NCBI GenBank assembly: GCA_025463745.1
Contig: JAODBB010000217.1
Span: 1-64,000, forward strand
Direction of reading: 5' to 3'
From: Subtercola sp.
GTDB taxonomy: Bacteria; Actinomycetota; Actinomycetes; Actinomycetales; Microbacteriaceae
Length of the DNA: 64,000 bases
Numbering within the stretch: the stretch's first letter is position 1; every line of letters starts with the position of its first letter. A program made the position numbers and the translations under genes. Positions 1 through 8,789 of the stretch are shown here, piece by piece. Under the pieces are notes generated by a model that was not told where the DNA came from, ran no database searches, and was given only the letters and a program-made list of their open reading frames with translations.

Positions 1-1572
1 GGCTCGCCGCGCGGTGCGCTCCAGCCGGGCGACCCGCCGCTCGAGGGGCGGGCTCGTGACCGCCAGAGTTCCGTTGTCGATCTGGCTGAGCAGAGCATCC
101 AGTCGCTTCGGCAGTCGAACGGCGATGCCGGCGACTTCGAGCGCCTGCTTGCCGAGGTCTTGCACCACGTTGCCGCGCTCATCGCGCAGCAGCTGCGCCG
201 CGTACGGCTCAACCGAATTCCAGAGGTTGAACTCCGGGTCGAGTGCGCTGCACACCCCAGAGGTGAGCGACATCGCCCGGATGATGAGCAGAAAGTGTTC
301 GGGCAGCTGAAACGGCAGCGAGCGCACCACGTCTTGAAACTGCACGGCGAAGTCGCGGAACTCCCGCGGGTCTACTTCACGCAACTCGCTGAACCCCATG
401 CCACCGAATCGGGCGAAGAGCTGGGTCATCGCCCGCTCGAGCTCGGCCGTGTCGGCCGACGGGAGCAGCACGCCCACGTCACGGATGGCATCCACCAGGC
501 CCTTGCCATCACGCGATGCGGCCGCGATCAGCAGCTTTCGCAGGCCGGTGCGCGTGCTGGTGGGAACTTCGCCCATCATGCCGAAATCGATGAAGGTCAG
601 CTTCCAGGGCAGCGCGCCGGAGCCGTCGGCGACCGGAGTGACGAAGATGTTGCCCGGGTGCGGATCGGCGTGGAAATAGCCGTTCGTGAACAGCTGGTCG
701 AACATGACCGCCGCGAAGACGGGGGCGACCTGCGCCGGGTCGATGCCCGCAGCGACCAGTGCCTGAACATCGGTGATCTTGATCGCCGTGACGTCTTCGA
801 GGGTGAGCACTCGCCGCGTGGTTCGCTCCCACACGACAGCGGGCACACTCACCCGATCGTCGCCTTCGAAATCTGCCGCGAAGCGTTCGGAACCGGCCGC
901 CTCATGCAGATAGTCGATCTCCTCGAAGCTCGTCTCTGCGAACTCCTCGATGAGCGCCGGCATATCGACTCTGTCAGAGACGATCCGCACATGGCTGAGC
1001 CATCCGCCTACCCTGCGCAGTGCCGCCAAGTCGACGTCGATGATCGCATCGATACCCGGCCGCTGCACCTTGATCACCACGCCGGTCAGCCCGGTCTCCG
1101 CGGCATCGAGGGGGGCGAGCCGAGCGCGGTGCGCCTGGCCGAGGGATGCCGCAGCAACCGGAATCTCGTCGACCATCGTGAACGCACGCTCCAGTGGTAC
1201 GCCCAACTCGGCCTCGGCGAGCGCGCGGATCGCGGCGAACGGCACGGGAGGCACCTCGTCTTGCAACCCCTCGAGTTCGGCCGTGATCTCGGGCGGGAGC
1301 ACGTCGAGCCGTGACGACATGAACTGACCGACCTTGATCATGAGCCCGCCGAGGTCGACCGCGAGCACGTGAAAACGCTGCGCGAAGCGTCGCATCCGCC
1401 TCGATCGGCTGCGCTCTGCGAGCCTGGCGAGACCGATGCGCGGCAAAAACAGTTCGAACCACCACGTCACGGCGAGATTCCAGCCGGCGAAACGCAGGAT
1501 ACGGCGGCAGCGAGCGCGCGCTTCGCCTGCGCTGGGCGTCGAGTGTTCTTTGTTCAGAGGATCAGGCGGCAC
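1..1572 (-). CDS. ABC1/AarF/UbiB-family atypical kinase, 3' end outside window
   Basis: This is an ABC1 (AarF/UbiB) family protein kinase-like protein; family members act in quinone or lipid homeostasis at the membrane. The 524 visible codons show the KxGQ motif (K80-Q83), the Ala-rich nucleotide loop ending SLGQAH (about 143-148), a VIKVQRPG strand near 166-173, the catalytic HADPHPGN (301-308) and IDFG metal motif (328-331). The reading frame runs off the left edge, so the C-terminus is not seen. The start is taken as GTG at 1572, five bases after the stop of the PadR gene, with GAGG almost touching it, so a nearby start is possible. The spacing implies co-transcription with the PadR gene, which may regulate it. 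Family call is sure; physiological role is not. Confidence 0.9.
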   Translation of the reverse strand, partial: MPPDPLNKEHSTPSAGEARARCRRILRFAGWNLAVTWWFELFLPRIGLARLAERSRSRRMRRFAQRFHVLAVDLGGLMIKVGQFMSSRLDVLPPEITAELEGLQDEVPPVPFAAIRALAEAELGVPLERAFTMVDEIPVAAASLGQAHRARLAPLDAAETGLTGVVIKVQRPGIDAIIDVDLAALRRVGGWLSHVRIVSDRVDMPALIEEFAETSFEEIDYLHEAAGSERFAADFEGDDRVSVPAVVWERTTRRVLTLEDVTAIKITDVQALVAAGIDPAQVAPVFAAVMFDQLFTNGYFHADPHPGNIFVTPVADGSGALPWKLTFIDFGMMGEVPTSTRTGLRKLLIAAASRDGKGLVDAIRDVGVLLPSADTAELERAMTQLFARFGGMGFSELREVDPREFRDFAVQFQDVVRSLPFQLPEHFLLIIRAMSLTSGVCSALDPEFNLWNSVEPYAAQLLRDERGNVVQDLGKQALEVAGIAVRLPKRLDALLSQIDNGTLAVTSPPLERRVARLERTARRA

Positions 1573-1577
1573 CCTCG

Positions 1578-2117
1578 TCAGTCCTGGGCGAGAATCGAGT
1601 AGAGCCGACGACGTGCTTCGTCGAGCACCGTCACGGCCTGTTGCACCTGCTCGGGCGAACCCGTGCGACCGACCTGTGCCGCCGCCTGGGCGAGCTCGAT
1701 CCCCGCCTTCGGCAGAGCAGAGAACCGGGTACCGTCAGTCGGGCCCGTAGCATCCCACGGCGACGATGCGCCGGCGACCTCTTCCCTGCCTGCATCCGTC
1801 AGCGCGTAGATCTTGCGGCCGTTGGCTTCTTCGGCGCTGATGAGGCCCTCGTCGGCCAACAGCTGCAGCGTCGGGTAGACCGAGCCGGCGCTGGGCTTCC
1901 AGCTGCCGCCGCTGCGCTCCTCGATCTCGCGAATGATCTGGTAGCCGTGCATCGGCTGCTCTGCGAGGAGTGCCAGCACCGCTGTGCGCACCTCGCCTCG
2001 ACCTACGCGGGTGCCCACTCGCTTCTCGAACGTGGAGCGCAACTGCTCCACTGCCTGCCAAATGCCCTCGACGGGATTACCCGCGCCGAACCCGCCAGCT
2101 GGGAATGAACCACCCAT
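1578..2117 (-). CDS. PadR-family transcriptional regulator
   Basis: A 179-residue PadR-family winged-helix repressor. The first 40 residues are a Gly/Pro-rich lead-in. The DNA-binding domain spans about 42-115, with the family signatures HGYQI (57-61) and SVYPTL (79-84) followed by a wing containing ALTDAG. The C-terminal part (about 130-179) is helical and probably dimerises (the PadR-s2 class). The ATG at 2117 has a strong GAGGAGG ribosome site. It is the first gene of a leftward pair with the ABC1-like kinase. The repeated GAATTGAGTAC elements just upstream suggest that it represses its own promoter. The ligand is unknown. Confidence 0.9.
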   Translation of the reverse strand: MGGSFPAGGFGAGNPVEGIWQAVEQLRSTFEKRVGTRVGRGEVRTAVLALLAEQPMHGYQIIREIEERSGGSWKPSAGSVYPTLQLLADEGLISAEEANGRKIYALTDAGREEVAGASSPWDATGPTDGTRFSALPKAGIELAQAAAQVGRTGSPEQVQQAVTVLDEARRRLYSILAQD

Positions 2118-2128
2118 GATGACCTCCT

Positions 2129-2153
2129 CGAATTGAGTACTCGAATTGAGTAC
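2129..2153. promoter_or_regulatory. Repeat/palindrome upstream of the PadR gene, probable operator
   Basis: CGAATTGAGTAC occurs twice in tandem (2129-2140 and 2142-2153). Together they form an inverted repeat, GTACTC-N5-GAGTAC (2137-2153). A further ATACTCAA lies just upstream, around 2158-2166. PadR proteins commonly bind such AT-rich dyads over their own promoters, so autoregulation is inferred. Confidence 0.45.
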
Positions 2154-2392
2154 GAACGATACTCAACGATATATAACGATACGAGAAAGCGATAGGGGGG
2201 TGTGCGGGCGAATGACGCGCTCCATCGAGCGGCCGGACGGGCATCACCCGTTCATCTCTCGCCCCCGTTACTTTCGTTGTAGCGCGGAGTGCGACTCAGG
2301 TATGCGGTTACCCCGGCGCCGGGCGTCCGAGCGGTGCTCGACTGCAAAGTGCCAGTACGATTGTGGGTATCCAACGGTGATAGAAGGTGATT

Positions 2393-3646
2393 GTGCCCCG
2401 CGGTTCAAATCTGCCGGCGGTCGCCGGCTTCAACGAGACGGTTGTGCTCGATCAGATTCGCAGATCCGACGACGGGGTCAGCCGGGTCGAGTTGGTCGCC
2501 TTGACGGGGCTGTCGCCACAGACGATCAGCAACGTGACACGAAAGCTACTACAGCGGGGCCTCATCAACGAGACCGGCAAGGTGGTCGGCGGTCCGGGTG
2601 CCCCCAGGATGATGCTTCAACTCAACCCCGTTGGTGGGTTCGCCATCGGGGTGCACATCGATCCCGTTGTGATCACCTGCGTCTTGCTTGATCTCGAAGG
2701 CAATCTCGTGGCACATTCGCACCTACGCGCGCCGTCTATCGCCATCGAAGATCCGGAAGAAGGAATCGCTGCGATCGCCGCGGCCGTCGACCAGCTCATC
2801 GCAGGCACCGCCGTGCCCCGCGATCGGGTGATCGGCCTTGGCGTCGCCGTTCCCGGACCGGTGGATGCGGTGCGCGGCCGCGTCGTGAAACCACCGCTGA
2901 TGCTCCCCTGGAGCGAATTCCCCCTCAGAGAGTCCCTAGAGGCGGCGACCGGTTTGCCAACGTTGATGATCAAAGATGTCACGGCCGCCGCTGTCGCCGA
3001 GCAGTGGATGAACGCTGAGAACCCGAGCCGGAATTTCGTGTTCTTCTACTACGGCACCGGCGTCGGCGTCGGAATGGTTCTGAACGACGAAGTGCACAAC
3101 GGGGCATCCGGTAACGCCGGCAATGCGGGGCACTTTCGTATCGCACCAGACGGGCCGATGTGCAGTTGCGGTCGGCGCGGCTGCTTCAGCCAGGCGGTCA
3201 GGCCCGCTCGCCTTGTTGACCAAGCACAACAGCTCGGGCTGCTCGATGCCACGGCTGCGACCGATTTGCACTCCGTCTTCGGGCTGTTCGAGCGGCTCGT
3301 AGCCAGCGCGGAAACGGGCGAACCTCAGGCTCGCCAGCTGCTGGTCGCAAGCGTCGAAGCGGTGGGTTCGTTCATCGTCAACGTCACTAACCTTCTCGAC
3401 GTCGATCGAATTGTCTTCGGCGGCCCGTACTGGTCGACCGTTGAGAAATTCTTTCAGCGCGAGTTGCCCGAACGAATCCGCTTCTCAGAGATCGATAATC
3501 TCTCACACTCCGTCAACGTGGCCAGCAGCGTCATCGGAGAAGACGTTGTCGCGGTCGGCGCGGCGTGTTTGGTACTAGCGGGGTCGTTTTCGCCCCAATC
3601 GTCGAAGCTGCAGATCGCCCCAGCCGTAATAAAGGTCGGCGTCTAA
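2393..3646 (+). CDS. ROK-family transcriptional regulator
   Basis: A ROK-family (NagC/XylR-type) sugar-responsive regulator of 417 residues. A winged helix-turn-helix occupies about residues 18-60 and the sugar-kinase-like fold follows. Visible family marks are VAVPGPVD, the KDVTAAA segment holding the Asp equivalent to the kinase catalytic residue, and the zinc motif H247 ... C257-x-C259-G-x-x-G-C264. GTG at 2393 is chosen because AGAAGG sits five bases before it; GTG at 2387 overlaps that ribosome site. The gene converges on the dehydrogenase/ThuA/ABC sugar operon, with the two stop codons interlocked in the sequence CTAA. It most likely regulates that operon and the divergent dehydratase. 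The sugar effector cannot be read. Confidence 0.9.
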   Translation: MPRGSNLPAVAGFNETVVLDQIRRSDDGVSRVELVALTGLSPQTISNVTRKLLQRGLINETGKVVGGPGAPRMMLQLNPVGGFAIGVHIDPVVITCVLLDLEGNLVAHSHLRAPSIAIEDPEEGIAAIAAAVDQLIAGTAVPRDRVIGLGVAVPGPVDAVRGRVVKPPLMLPWSEFPLRESLEAATGLPTLMIKDVTAAAVAEQWMNAENPSRNFVFFYYGTGVGVGMVLNDEVHNGASGNAGNAGHFRIAPDGPMCSCGRRGCFSQAVRPARLVDQAQQLGLLDATAATDLHSVFGLFERLVASAETGEPQARQLLVASVEAVGSFIVNVTNLLDVDRIVFGGPYWSTVEKFFQRELPERIRFSEIDNLSHSVNVASSVIGEDVVAVGAACLVLAGSFSPQSSKLQIAPAVIKVGV

Positions 3647-4740
3647 CGGTCGGAGAGCCGAACCGCTTGCGGCGGTTGGACTGTCGTGACGATCTGGTGG
3701 GAGCATCGCGTTGCCGCCGACACGAGTATGCCTTCCATCACCTCGAGCACGTGGAGACCGAGTTCCCCCTGGGCGCGAGTTTCACCGATGGCGCCATCTG
3801 GCGCCCGGCTCCACGCCATTTCGGCGACGCCGAATCCGCGAGAACCGTTCACGTAACCTGCCGAGAGAGGAAGGCTGGTCCATTCTGGATTGTCTGCGGT
3901 CCAGAGCTGAACCTCACCGCCGAAGTTGTTGGGATCCGGCACAGCCAACGAACCAGCGCTGCCATGGATTTCGATCTTCGACGCCTTGGTCGCCGAAACG
4001 TCGAACGACATCACCATGGTCGTGAGAAGGCCCGACTCGTGCTCGAGTATGGCGCTCACGTGCGTCGGCGTGGTGACGGGAATCGTTTCGCCAGCCCTCG
4101 GCCCGGTCTGAATCGTACGAACCTTCCGCGGTGCGCTGGCAGCACCGATCACCCGACGGATGGGCCCCAGCAGAGTCACCAGGGCGGTGATGTAGTACGG
4201 CCCCATATCCATGAGCGGGCCGCCGCCCGGCTGGTAATAGAAGTCGGGGTTCGGATGCCACCGCTCGTGGCCGGCCGTGACCATGGTCGCCGTGGCCGAT
4301 TGAGGCTCTCCGATCAGGCCACTTTCGATACTGTGCCGGGCCGACTGTATGCCGCCGCCGAGCACGGTATCGGGAGCGCAACCAACGCTGACGGATGCTT
4401 CGGATGCCGCTTGCAGCACGGCTCGCCCCTCTGCCACCGTCGCCGCGAGCGGCTTTTCGACGTACACCGACTTGCCTGCCGCGATGATGCTCAGCGATAC
4501 CTCGGCGTGTGCGGCAGGAATCGTGAGGTTCACCACCACCTCGATCAGCGGGTGATTCAGAAGTTCCTCGACGCTGAGCGCCTCGACTCCCGCATGCTCG
4601 GCCGCAACGGTCTCGGCACGCGCACGATCGAGGTCGGCGACGGCGACGAGCTGAACGTCGTTCACTCGCCCGAACGTCTCGAGATACTGCCCAATAATCG
4701 TGCCGCAGCCGATTATTCCGACGATCAACGGCTGGCCCAC
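3643..4740 (-). CDS. Gfo/Idh/MocA-family sugar dehydrogenase (ThuB-like)
   Basis: An NAD(P)-dependent oxidoreductase of the Gfo/Idh/MocA family, 365 residues. The Rossmann motif GCGTIIG is at 11-17 and the catalytic-lysine EKP motif at 95-97. The C-terminal alpha/beta domain is complete, including HPNPDFYYQPGGGPLMDMGPYY, where family members place active-site residues. The start is GTG at 4740 with AAAGAGGG seven bases upstream; an upstream extension would overlap the ThuA gene further. It overlaps the ThuA-like gene by 16 bases. Gfo/Idh/MocA plus ThuA is the gene pair that makes and handles 3-keto sugars in trehalose-utilising rhizobia. A role in C3-oxidised or inositol-like sugar metabolism is therefore inferred; the substrate is unknown. 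Confidence 0.88.
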   Translation of the reverse strand: MGQPLIVGIIGCGTIIGQYLETFGRVNDVQLVAVADLDRARAETVAAEHAGVEALSVEELLNHPLIEVVVNLTIPAAHAEVSLSIIAAGKSVYVEKPLAATVAEGRAVLQAASEASVSVGCAPDTVLGGGIQSARHSIESGLIGEPQSATATMVTAGHERWHPNPDFYYQPGGGPLMDMGPYYITALVTLLGPIRRVIGAASAPRKVRTIQTGPRAGETIPVTTPTHVSAILEHESGLLTTMVMSFDVSATKASKIEIHGSAGSLAVPDPNNFGGEVQLWTADNPEWTSLPLSAGYVNGSRGFGVAEMAWSRAPDGAIGETRAQGELGLHVLEVMEGILVSAATRCSHQIVTTVQPPQAVRLSDR

Positions 4741-5423
4741 AACATCCCTCTTTCTATGATCGTTCTGACGTTCACGTTCTTCAGCACTTCGACGTTGTGC
4801 CCCGGGGTGCAGACGACGATTCGGCCCTCTGCCCAGTTTCTGGTCCACACCGCCGGGCGGATGATCGGCCGCCGCCAAGGGTCGCCAGGTCGCGCCGGCA
4901 ACGTAGTGGTGGCGAGAACATCGTTGTAATCATCGGTCAGCACCCAGTATTGCTCGGTATCGAGATCGAAATCGGCGATTCCGGTGGTGATGAAGTGCTC
5001 CGACCCTGCCTCGGTGAAGGCGATGCGATGAGCAACGTAGTAGTCGGATTGGTTTCCGGTGAGTTGGCCGGGCGAAGCCGCTGGATGGTTCGCGAACTGG
5101 CCGCCGACGAGTTGCAGATAGTCTGCACTGTTCCGATACGAATCGACGATTCCTCCATGCCAACCTACGAGGCCTGTACCGGCGGCTACGGCGGCACGAA
5201 GACCATCGACCTCCGCTTTCTCGGCGGTCGACATCGTGACGCATTGAACGACGAGGTCGACGCTGCTCATGAACTCGGTGTCGGCGTACGGACTCGGCGA
5301 CGAGGCGACGACGACCTCGTAGCCGTGGGTGCGCAGGAACGGGATGAACGAATCAGTGGTCTCGACCGGTTGATGCCCTTCCCACCCGCCGCGCACGATC
5401 AGTGCGAGCTTCTGACGTGCCAT
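4725..5423 (-). CDS. ThuA-domain protein (trehalose-utilisation type)
   Basis: A 232-residue ThuA-like protein of the glutamine-amidotransferase-like fold. The GWHGG turn is at 87-91 and GGQF at 107-110, followed by the family HITFTEAG-like and DELYW-like segments (here AHRIAFTEAG and DTEQYWVL). The ATG at 5423 is preferred because AAAGGA lies eight bases upstream. The more upstream ATG touches that ribosome site. The gene sits between the sugar permease and the Gfo/Idh/MocA dehydrogenase in one operon. ThuA proteins are linked to 3-keto-disaccharide metabolism in rhizobia; the reaction here is inferred only. Confidence 0.85.
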   Translation of the reverse strand: MARQKLALIVRGGWEGHQPVETTDSFIPFLRTHGYEVVVASSPSPYADTEFMSSVDLVVQCVTMSTAEKAEVDGLRAAVAAGTGLVGWHGGIVDSYRNSADYLQLVGGQFANHPAASPGQLTGNQSDYYVAHRIAFTEAGSEHFITTGIADFDLDTEQYWVLTDDYNDVLATTTLPARPGDPWRRPIIRPAVWTRNWAEGRIVVCTPGHNVEVLKNVNVRTIIERGMLWASR

Positions 5424-5428
5424 GCCGA

Positions 5429-6265
5429 TCATCCTTTCACCGCGCCAGCCAGCGCCGACGATCCGCCGACCCCCCGAGAGATGATCACGTAGAGCACGAG
5501 AACAGGAATCGAGTAGACCAGCGAATAGGCCGCCAGCTGACCATAGGCGATCGCGCCGTTCTCTCCGAAAAACGTGTAGATGCTCACCGAGGCGGGCTGC
5601 TTTTCGGGGCTCAGTAAGAGAACGAACGGAACGAAGAAATTGCCCCAGGAGTGGATGAATACGTAGATGAAAACCACCGCGATACCCGGGCGCATCAACG
5701 GCACCACCACAGAACGCAGAGTGCGCATACTGGAGGCGCCATCCATCCACGCCGCTTCCTCCAATGAAGTCGGCACTCCGTCTACGAAGTTCTTCGTCAT
5801 CCAAATCGCGATCGGTAACGATGAGGTCGCCATGAAGAAGATGGTGCCGAGCAACGAGTCGACGAGCCCGATCCGCACGAAGAGGCTGTAAACGGGAACC
5901 ATCATCGCTGTGATCGGCAGCCCTGTGGCGAACAACACCCCGTACAGAAACGGTTTGTTGAACCGTGTCTTGAACCGTGACAGCGGATACGCAGCCAGGA
6001 TCGCCACGACAACCGTGATCAGAGCGCTTCCGGCAGAAATCAGAAAACTGTTCCAGAGCGGCACGAATGACAAGGCGGGCGTGAGCACTTGAGCGAAATT
6101 GTCAAGGGTAGGAGTACCCGGTAGCTCTGCACTCAGACTCGCCGTGCTGTTGAGCGAGGCGAGAACCAACCAGACCAGAGGCGCGATGAAGGTGAGTGCG
6201 ATAAGGAGAAGAACGGCATTCGATGTCAGGCGAACTCCCCGCCCTGATGGTGATGACAGACTCAT
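5429..6265 (-). CDS. Sugar ABC transporter permease (MalG type)
   Basis: An inner-membrane permease of a CUT1-type carbohydrate importer, 278 residues with about six membrane segments. The EAA loop, which docks the ATPase, is at 169-190 (EEAAWMDGASSMRTL). The ATG at 6265 follows the stop of the upstream permease by one base. A longer in-frame reading into that gene is rejected because it would overlap coding sequence. The operon holds the binding protein and both permeases but no ATPase gene. As in many actinobacteria, a shared MsiK-type ATPase encoded elsewhere is expected to power it. Confidence 0.92.
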   Translation of the reverse strand: MSLSSPSGRGVRLTSNAVLLLIALTFIAPLVWLVLASLNSTASLSAELPGTPTLDNFAQVLTPALSFVPLWNSFLISAGSALITVVVAILAAYPLSRFKTRFNKPFLYGVLFATGLPITAMMVPVYSLFVRIGLVDSLLGTIFFMATSSLPIAIWMTKNFVDGVPTSLEEAAWMDGASSMRTLRSVVVPLMRPGIAVVFIYVFIHSWGNFFVPFVLLLSPEKQPASVSIYTFFGENGAIAYGQLAAYSLVYSIPVLVLYVIISRGVGGSSALAGAVKG

Positions 6266-6266
6266 A

Positions 6267-7196
6267 TCAGTCAACTTCCGGCTTGAGGGCTCTGATGTAG
6301 ATGAACGAGAAGACAGCGCCCACCAGGAGCAGAATGGTCGCGATGGCGGTGCCATAACCCAGTTGCGAGAACTTGAATGCTTCCTGATAGGCCAGCAAGG
6401 GCAGGGTCGTGCTGGCCGTTCCCGGTCCGCCGCCCGTCATCACGAAGATCAGCGTGAATACCGAGAGTGTCTGGAGGGTGGTCAGCATCAGGTTCGTTGA
6501 AATGCTGCCGCGGATCATCGGCAGAGTAATCAGAAAGAAGCGTTTCGCTCCGGAAGCTCCATCCATCTCGGCCGCCTCGGTGATTTCGGGCGGCACGTCT
6601 TGTAAAGCCGCCGAGTAGACGAGCATCGAAAACGCCGTACCACGCCAGATGTTGGCGAGGATGACCGAGAGCATCGGGAATGTGAATAGCCAATTGGGCC
6701 CATCGATGCCGACGAGGCTGAGGAGGTTGTTGAATGTGCCTTCCTCGCTGAAGAACGCGTATGCGGCAAATGCGCTGACGATCTCCGGCAGTACCCAGGC
6801 CGCGACAACGGCGGTTCCGACGATTGCGCCAACCACTCTGCCGCCCGAGCGCATCAGTGCAGCCAGGAGCATTCCGACAACGTTCTGGCCGATCACGGCC
6901 GAGCCGAAAATGAAAATGACGGTGAGGATGACCGCCCCAGGAAAGCCGGGGCTTTTGAAGAGGTTGACGTAGTTGTCAAACCCGACGAATGAGGGGTTCT
7001 GCGCGGCGGATCCAGTCAACGAGGAGTTGGTGAACGACCCATAGAACGACGAGATGATCGGCCCGACCAAGAAGATGGCGATGAGCACGATGGCAGGAAG
7101 GAGCGGAACGGAGCGGGCCAACGTGCGTGCCCGAAGAACGCCGATTCTCCGGGCACGCAGTGGATGATCTGCCGCGGTGGTGGCGGAAGAGGTCAT
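6267..7196 (-). CDS. Sugar ABC transporter permease (MalF type)
   Basis: The partner permease of a CUT1 carbohydrate importer, 309 residues. A basic, Arg-rich N-terminus (to about 28) precedes six predicted membrane helices. The EAA motif lies at about 203-229 (PPEITEAAEMDGASGAKRF). The gene starts at ATG 7196, six bases after the stop of the solute-binding protein gene, and ends one base before the MalG-type permease. The three transport genes, ThuA and the dehydrogenase form one leftward transcription unit. Confidence 0.92.
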   Translation of the reverse strand: MTSSATTAADHPLRARRIGVLRARTLARSVPLLPAIVLIAIFLVGPIISSFYGSFTNSSLTGSAAQNPSFVGFDNYVNLFKSPGFPGAVILTVIFIFGSAVIGQNVVGMLLAALMRSGGRVVGAIVGTAVVAAWVLPEIVSAFAAYAFFSEEGTFNNLLSLVGIDGPNWLFTFPMLSVILANIWRGTAFSMLVYSAALQDVPPEITEAAEMDGASGAKRFFLITLPMIRGSISTNLMLTTLQTLSVFTLIFVMTGGGPGTASTTLPLLAYQEAFKFSQLGYGTAIATILLLVGAVFSFIYIRALKPEVD

Positions 7197-7202
7197 GAAA
7201 CG

Positions 7203-8564
7203 CTATTTACCCGTCGTCGTGTTGTCGGCCCCGACGATTCCCGTCACGGCAGTGTCATAGGCCTTCGCCGCATCCGCCGGACTCTGCTGCCCAGTCATCA
7301 CTGCTTCGGTGGCCACTTGGATCTGGTTCGAGACTTGTGAGTACTGCGACGTCGCCGGTCGGAAGTGAGTGTCGGGAATCAATCCAGCGAAGAATGCCGC
7401 GTTCTGGTTCGACGCGAGGTACGCCGGATCGGTCGAGACATCCTGGCGCACGGGAATCAAGCTGTAATCGATGGCGAGTTTTTGCGCGTTGTCTTTGTTC
7501 AGCGCGGTGGAGATGAAGCTGAAGGCGGCGTCCTGCGCTTTCGTTTTGGCTCCGACAGCCAACGTCCAACCGCCGGATATGCTGTTTTGCGCGGGTGCTT
7601 GACCCGTTTCGGTGGGCATGGCCGCTACGCCCATCACATTCGTCCAGTCCGGCCATGGTTGGGCTGCCGTGGCACCCCAGTTCTGCGGGATGTACGAGCC
7701 GTCGAGATCGATCGCGAGCTTTCCGGCCGGCAGATCCTGTGTGCGAACCTGTGTCGAATAGGTAGTGCTGCTCGTGACCTGCGGACCGTAGCCGAGCTTT
7801 TCGCTGTACACGGTGTTGATGAAGTCGAGTGAATTGACGAATCCGGTGGACCCGGTCAGCCACTTGCCGGAACTATCGGTGAGACCACCATTCTGAGCGC
7901 CATAGTCGAGCATCAGAAAGCCCTGCGTGCTGGCGCCTTCGCCGATTGCAGCTCCCGAATAGACGTTCATCGGGGTCACATCGGGAACGGCCGCTTTGAT
8001 GGTGCGCGCAGCGTTCAGTACGTCCTCCCACGTCTTCGGCTGCCACGGCACGGAAATACCGGCCTTGGCGAAAATGTCTTTGTTGTACCAGAGCGCCCGG
8101 GCATCCGTACCGACCGATACCCCGTAGGTCTTGCCGTCGCTGCCTTGGCCGGCCTGCTTGACGCTGTCACTGTACTGCGACCAATCGGCCCAGGCCGCAA
8201 GGTTCGTATCGAGCGGCGCGAGGTATCCCGCCTCAGCGTCGGACTTCAGCTGAAAGCTGTCTTCGTAGATGACGTCGGGTGCCGTCGAGGGGTTGCTGTT
8301 CATGAGTGCCAGCTTCGTGTAATAGTCACTCACGGCACCCTTGATCGGCTCCAGATCGACCGTGATGTTGGGATTCGATTTCTCGAACTCGGCGGTCACC
8401 TCGGTGAACCACGAAACCAGTGCAGCGCTGTTGGCGTCGGAATAGACGACCTTGATCGTCTTGGATCCGTCGGCCTGGCTCTGGCTGGAGCCGCTGCATC
8501 CGGTCAGTGCGGCAGACACTGCCAGCACTGCGGCGGCCGCTCCGATCAACCTCTTGTTCTTCAT
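7203..8564 (-). CDS. Sugar ABC transporter solute-binding lipoprotein
   Basis: An extracellular lipoprotein that captures the sugar for the two adjacent permeases. It is 453 residues long and belongs to the family 1 binding proteins. A lipoprotein signal peptide ends in the lipobox LTGC with Cys at 23, followed by a Ser-rich linker and the two-lobed binding fold. Two adjacent ATGs (8567 and 8564) are possible. The second has AGGAG at a normal distance and is chosen. It is the first gene of the leftward operon and is divergent from the dehydratase gene. The ligand cannot be predicted. Confidence 0.92.
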   Translation of the reverse strand: MKNKRLIGAAAAVLAVSAALTGCSGSSQSQADGSKTIKVVYSDANSAALVSWFTEVTAEFEKSNPNITVDLEPIKGAVSDYYTKLALMNSNPSTAPDVIYEDSFQLKSDAEAGYLAPLDTNLAAWADWSQYSDSVKQAGQGSDGKTYGVSVGTDARALWYNKDIFAKAGISVPWQPKTWEDVLNAARTIKAAVPDVTPMNVYSGAAIGEGASTQGFLMLDYGAQNGGLTDSSGKWLTGSTGFVNSLDFINTVYSEKLGYGPQVTSSTTYSTQVRTQDLPAGKLAIDLDGSYIPQNWGATAAQPWPDWTNVMGVAAMPTETGQAPAQNSISGGWTLAVGAKTKAQDAAFSFISTALNKDNAQKLAIDYSLIPVRQDVSTDPAYLASNQNAAFFAGLIPDTHFRPATSQYSQVSNQIQVATEAVMTGQQSPADAAKAYDTAVTGIVGADNTTTGK

Positions 8565-8789
8565 CATGCTCCTTTGCGAGATGCCGGTACTTGTGCGCCC
8601 ATGGAAATCGACGACCCGGTCACACAATTACTACAATAAATAGATGAATTCGTCAAATTTGTGGTGCTCCGGGTGGCATATCGGTTTGACATCCAGGCTC
8701 TCAGGGCCATACCGTCGGGGATGTAATTAATCCATTGACTAGATGATAATGAACTCAATACTCGTCAAGCCGCACGATCGGACCAATCT
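8565..8789. promoter_or_regulatory. AT-rich divergent promoter region of the sugar module
   Basis: This 225-base gap between two divergent genes is much richer in A+T than its surroundings. On the plus strand TTGACT (8736-8741) is followed after 17 bases by ATACTC. On the minus strand TTGACG is followed by AT-rich TATTTATTG/TAGTAA. ATTA/TAAT half-sites flank the plus-strand -35 element and could be the ROK operator. No clean palindrome was found. Confidence 0.4.

Noticed and set aside
160..1314. 384-codon plus-strand frame
   Set aside because: It is antisense to the ABC1-like kinase, whose motifs KxGQ, HADPHPGN and IDFG are complete; the plus-strand product has scrambled composition.
3565..4929. 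454-codon plus-strand frame over the sugar dehydrogenase
   Set aside because: Antisense shadow of the Gfo/Idh/MocA gene, which has an intact Rossmann motif and EKP.
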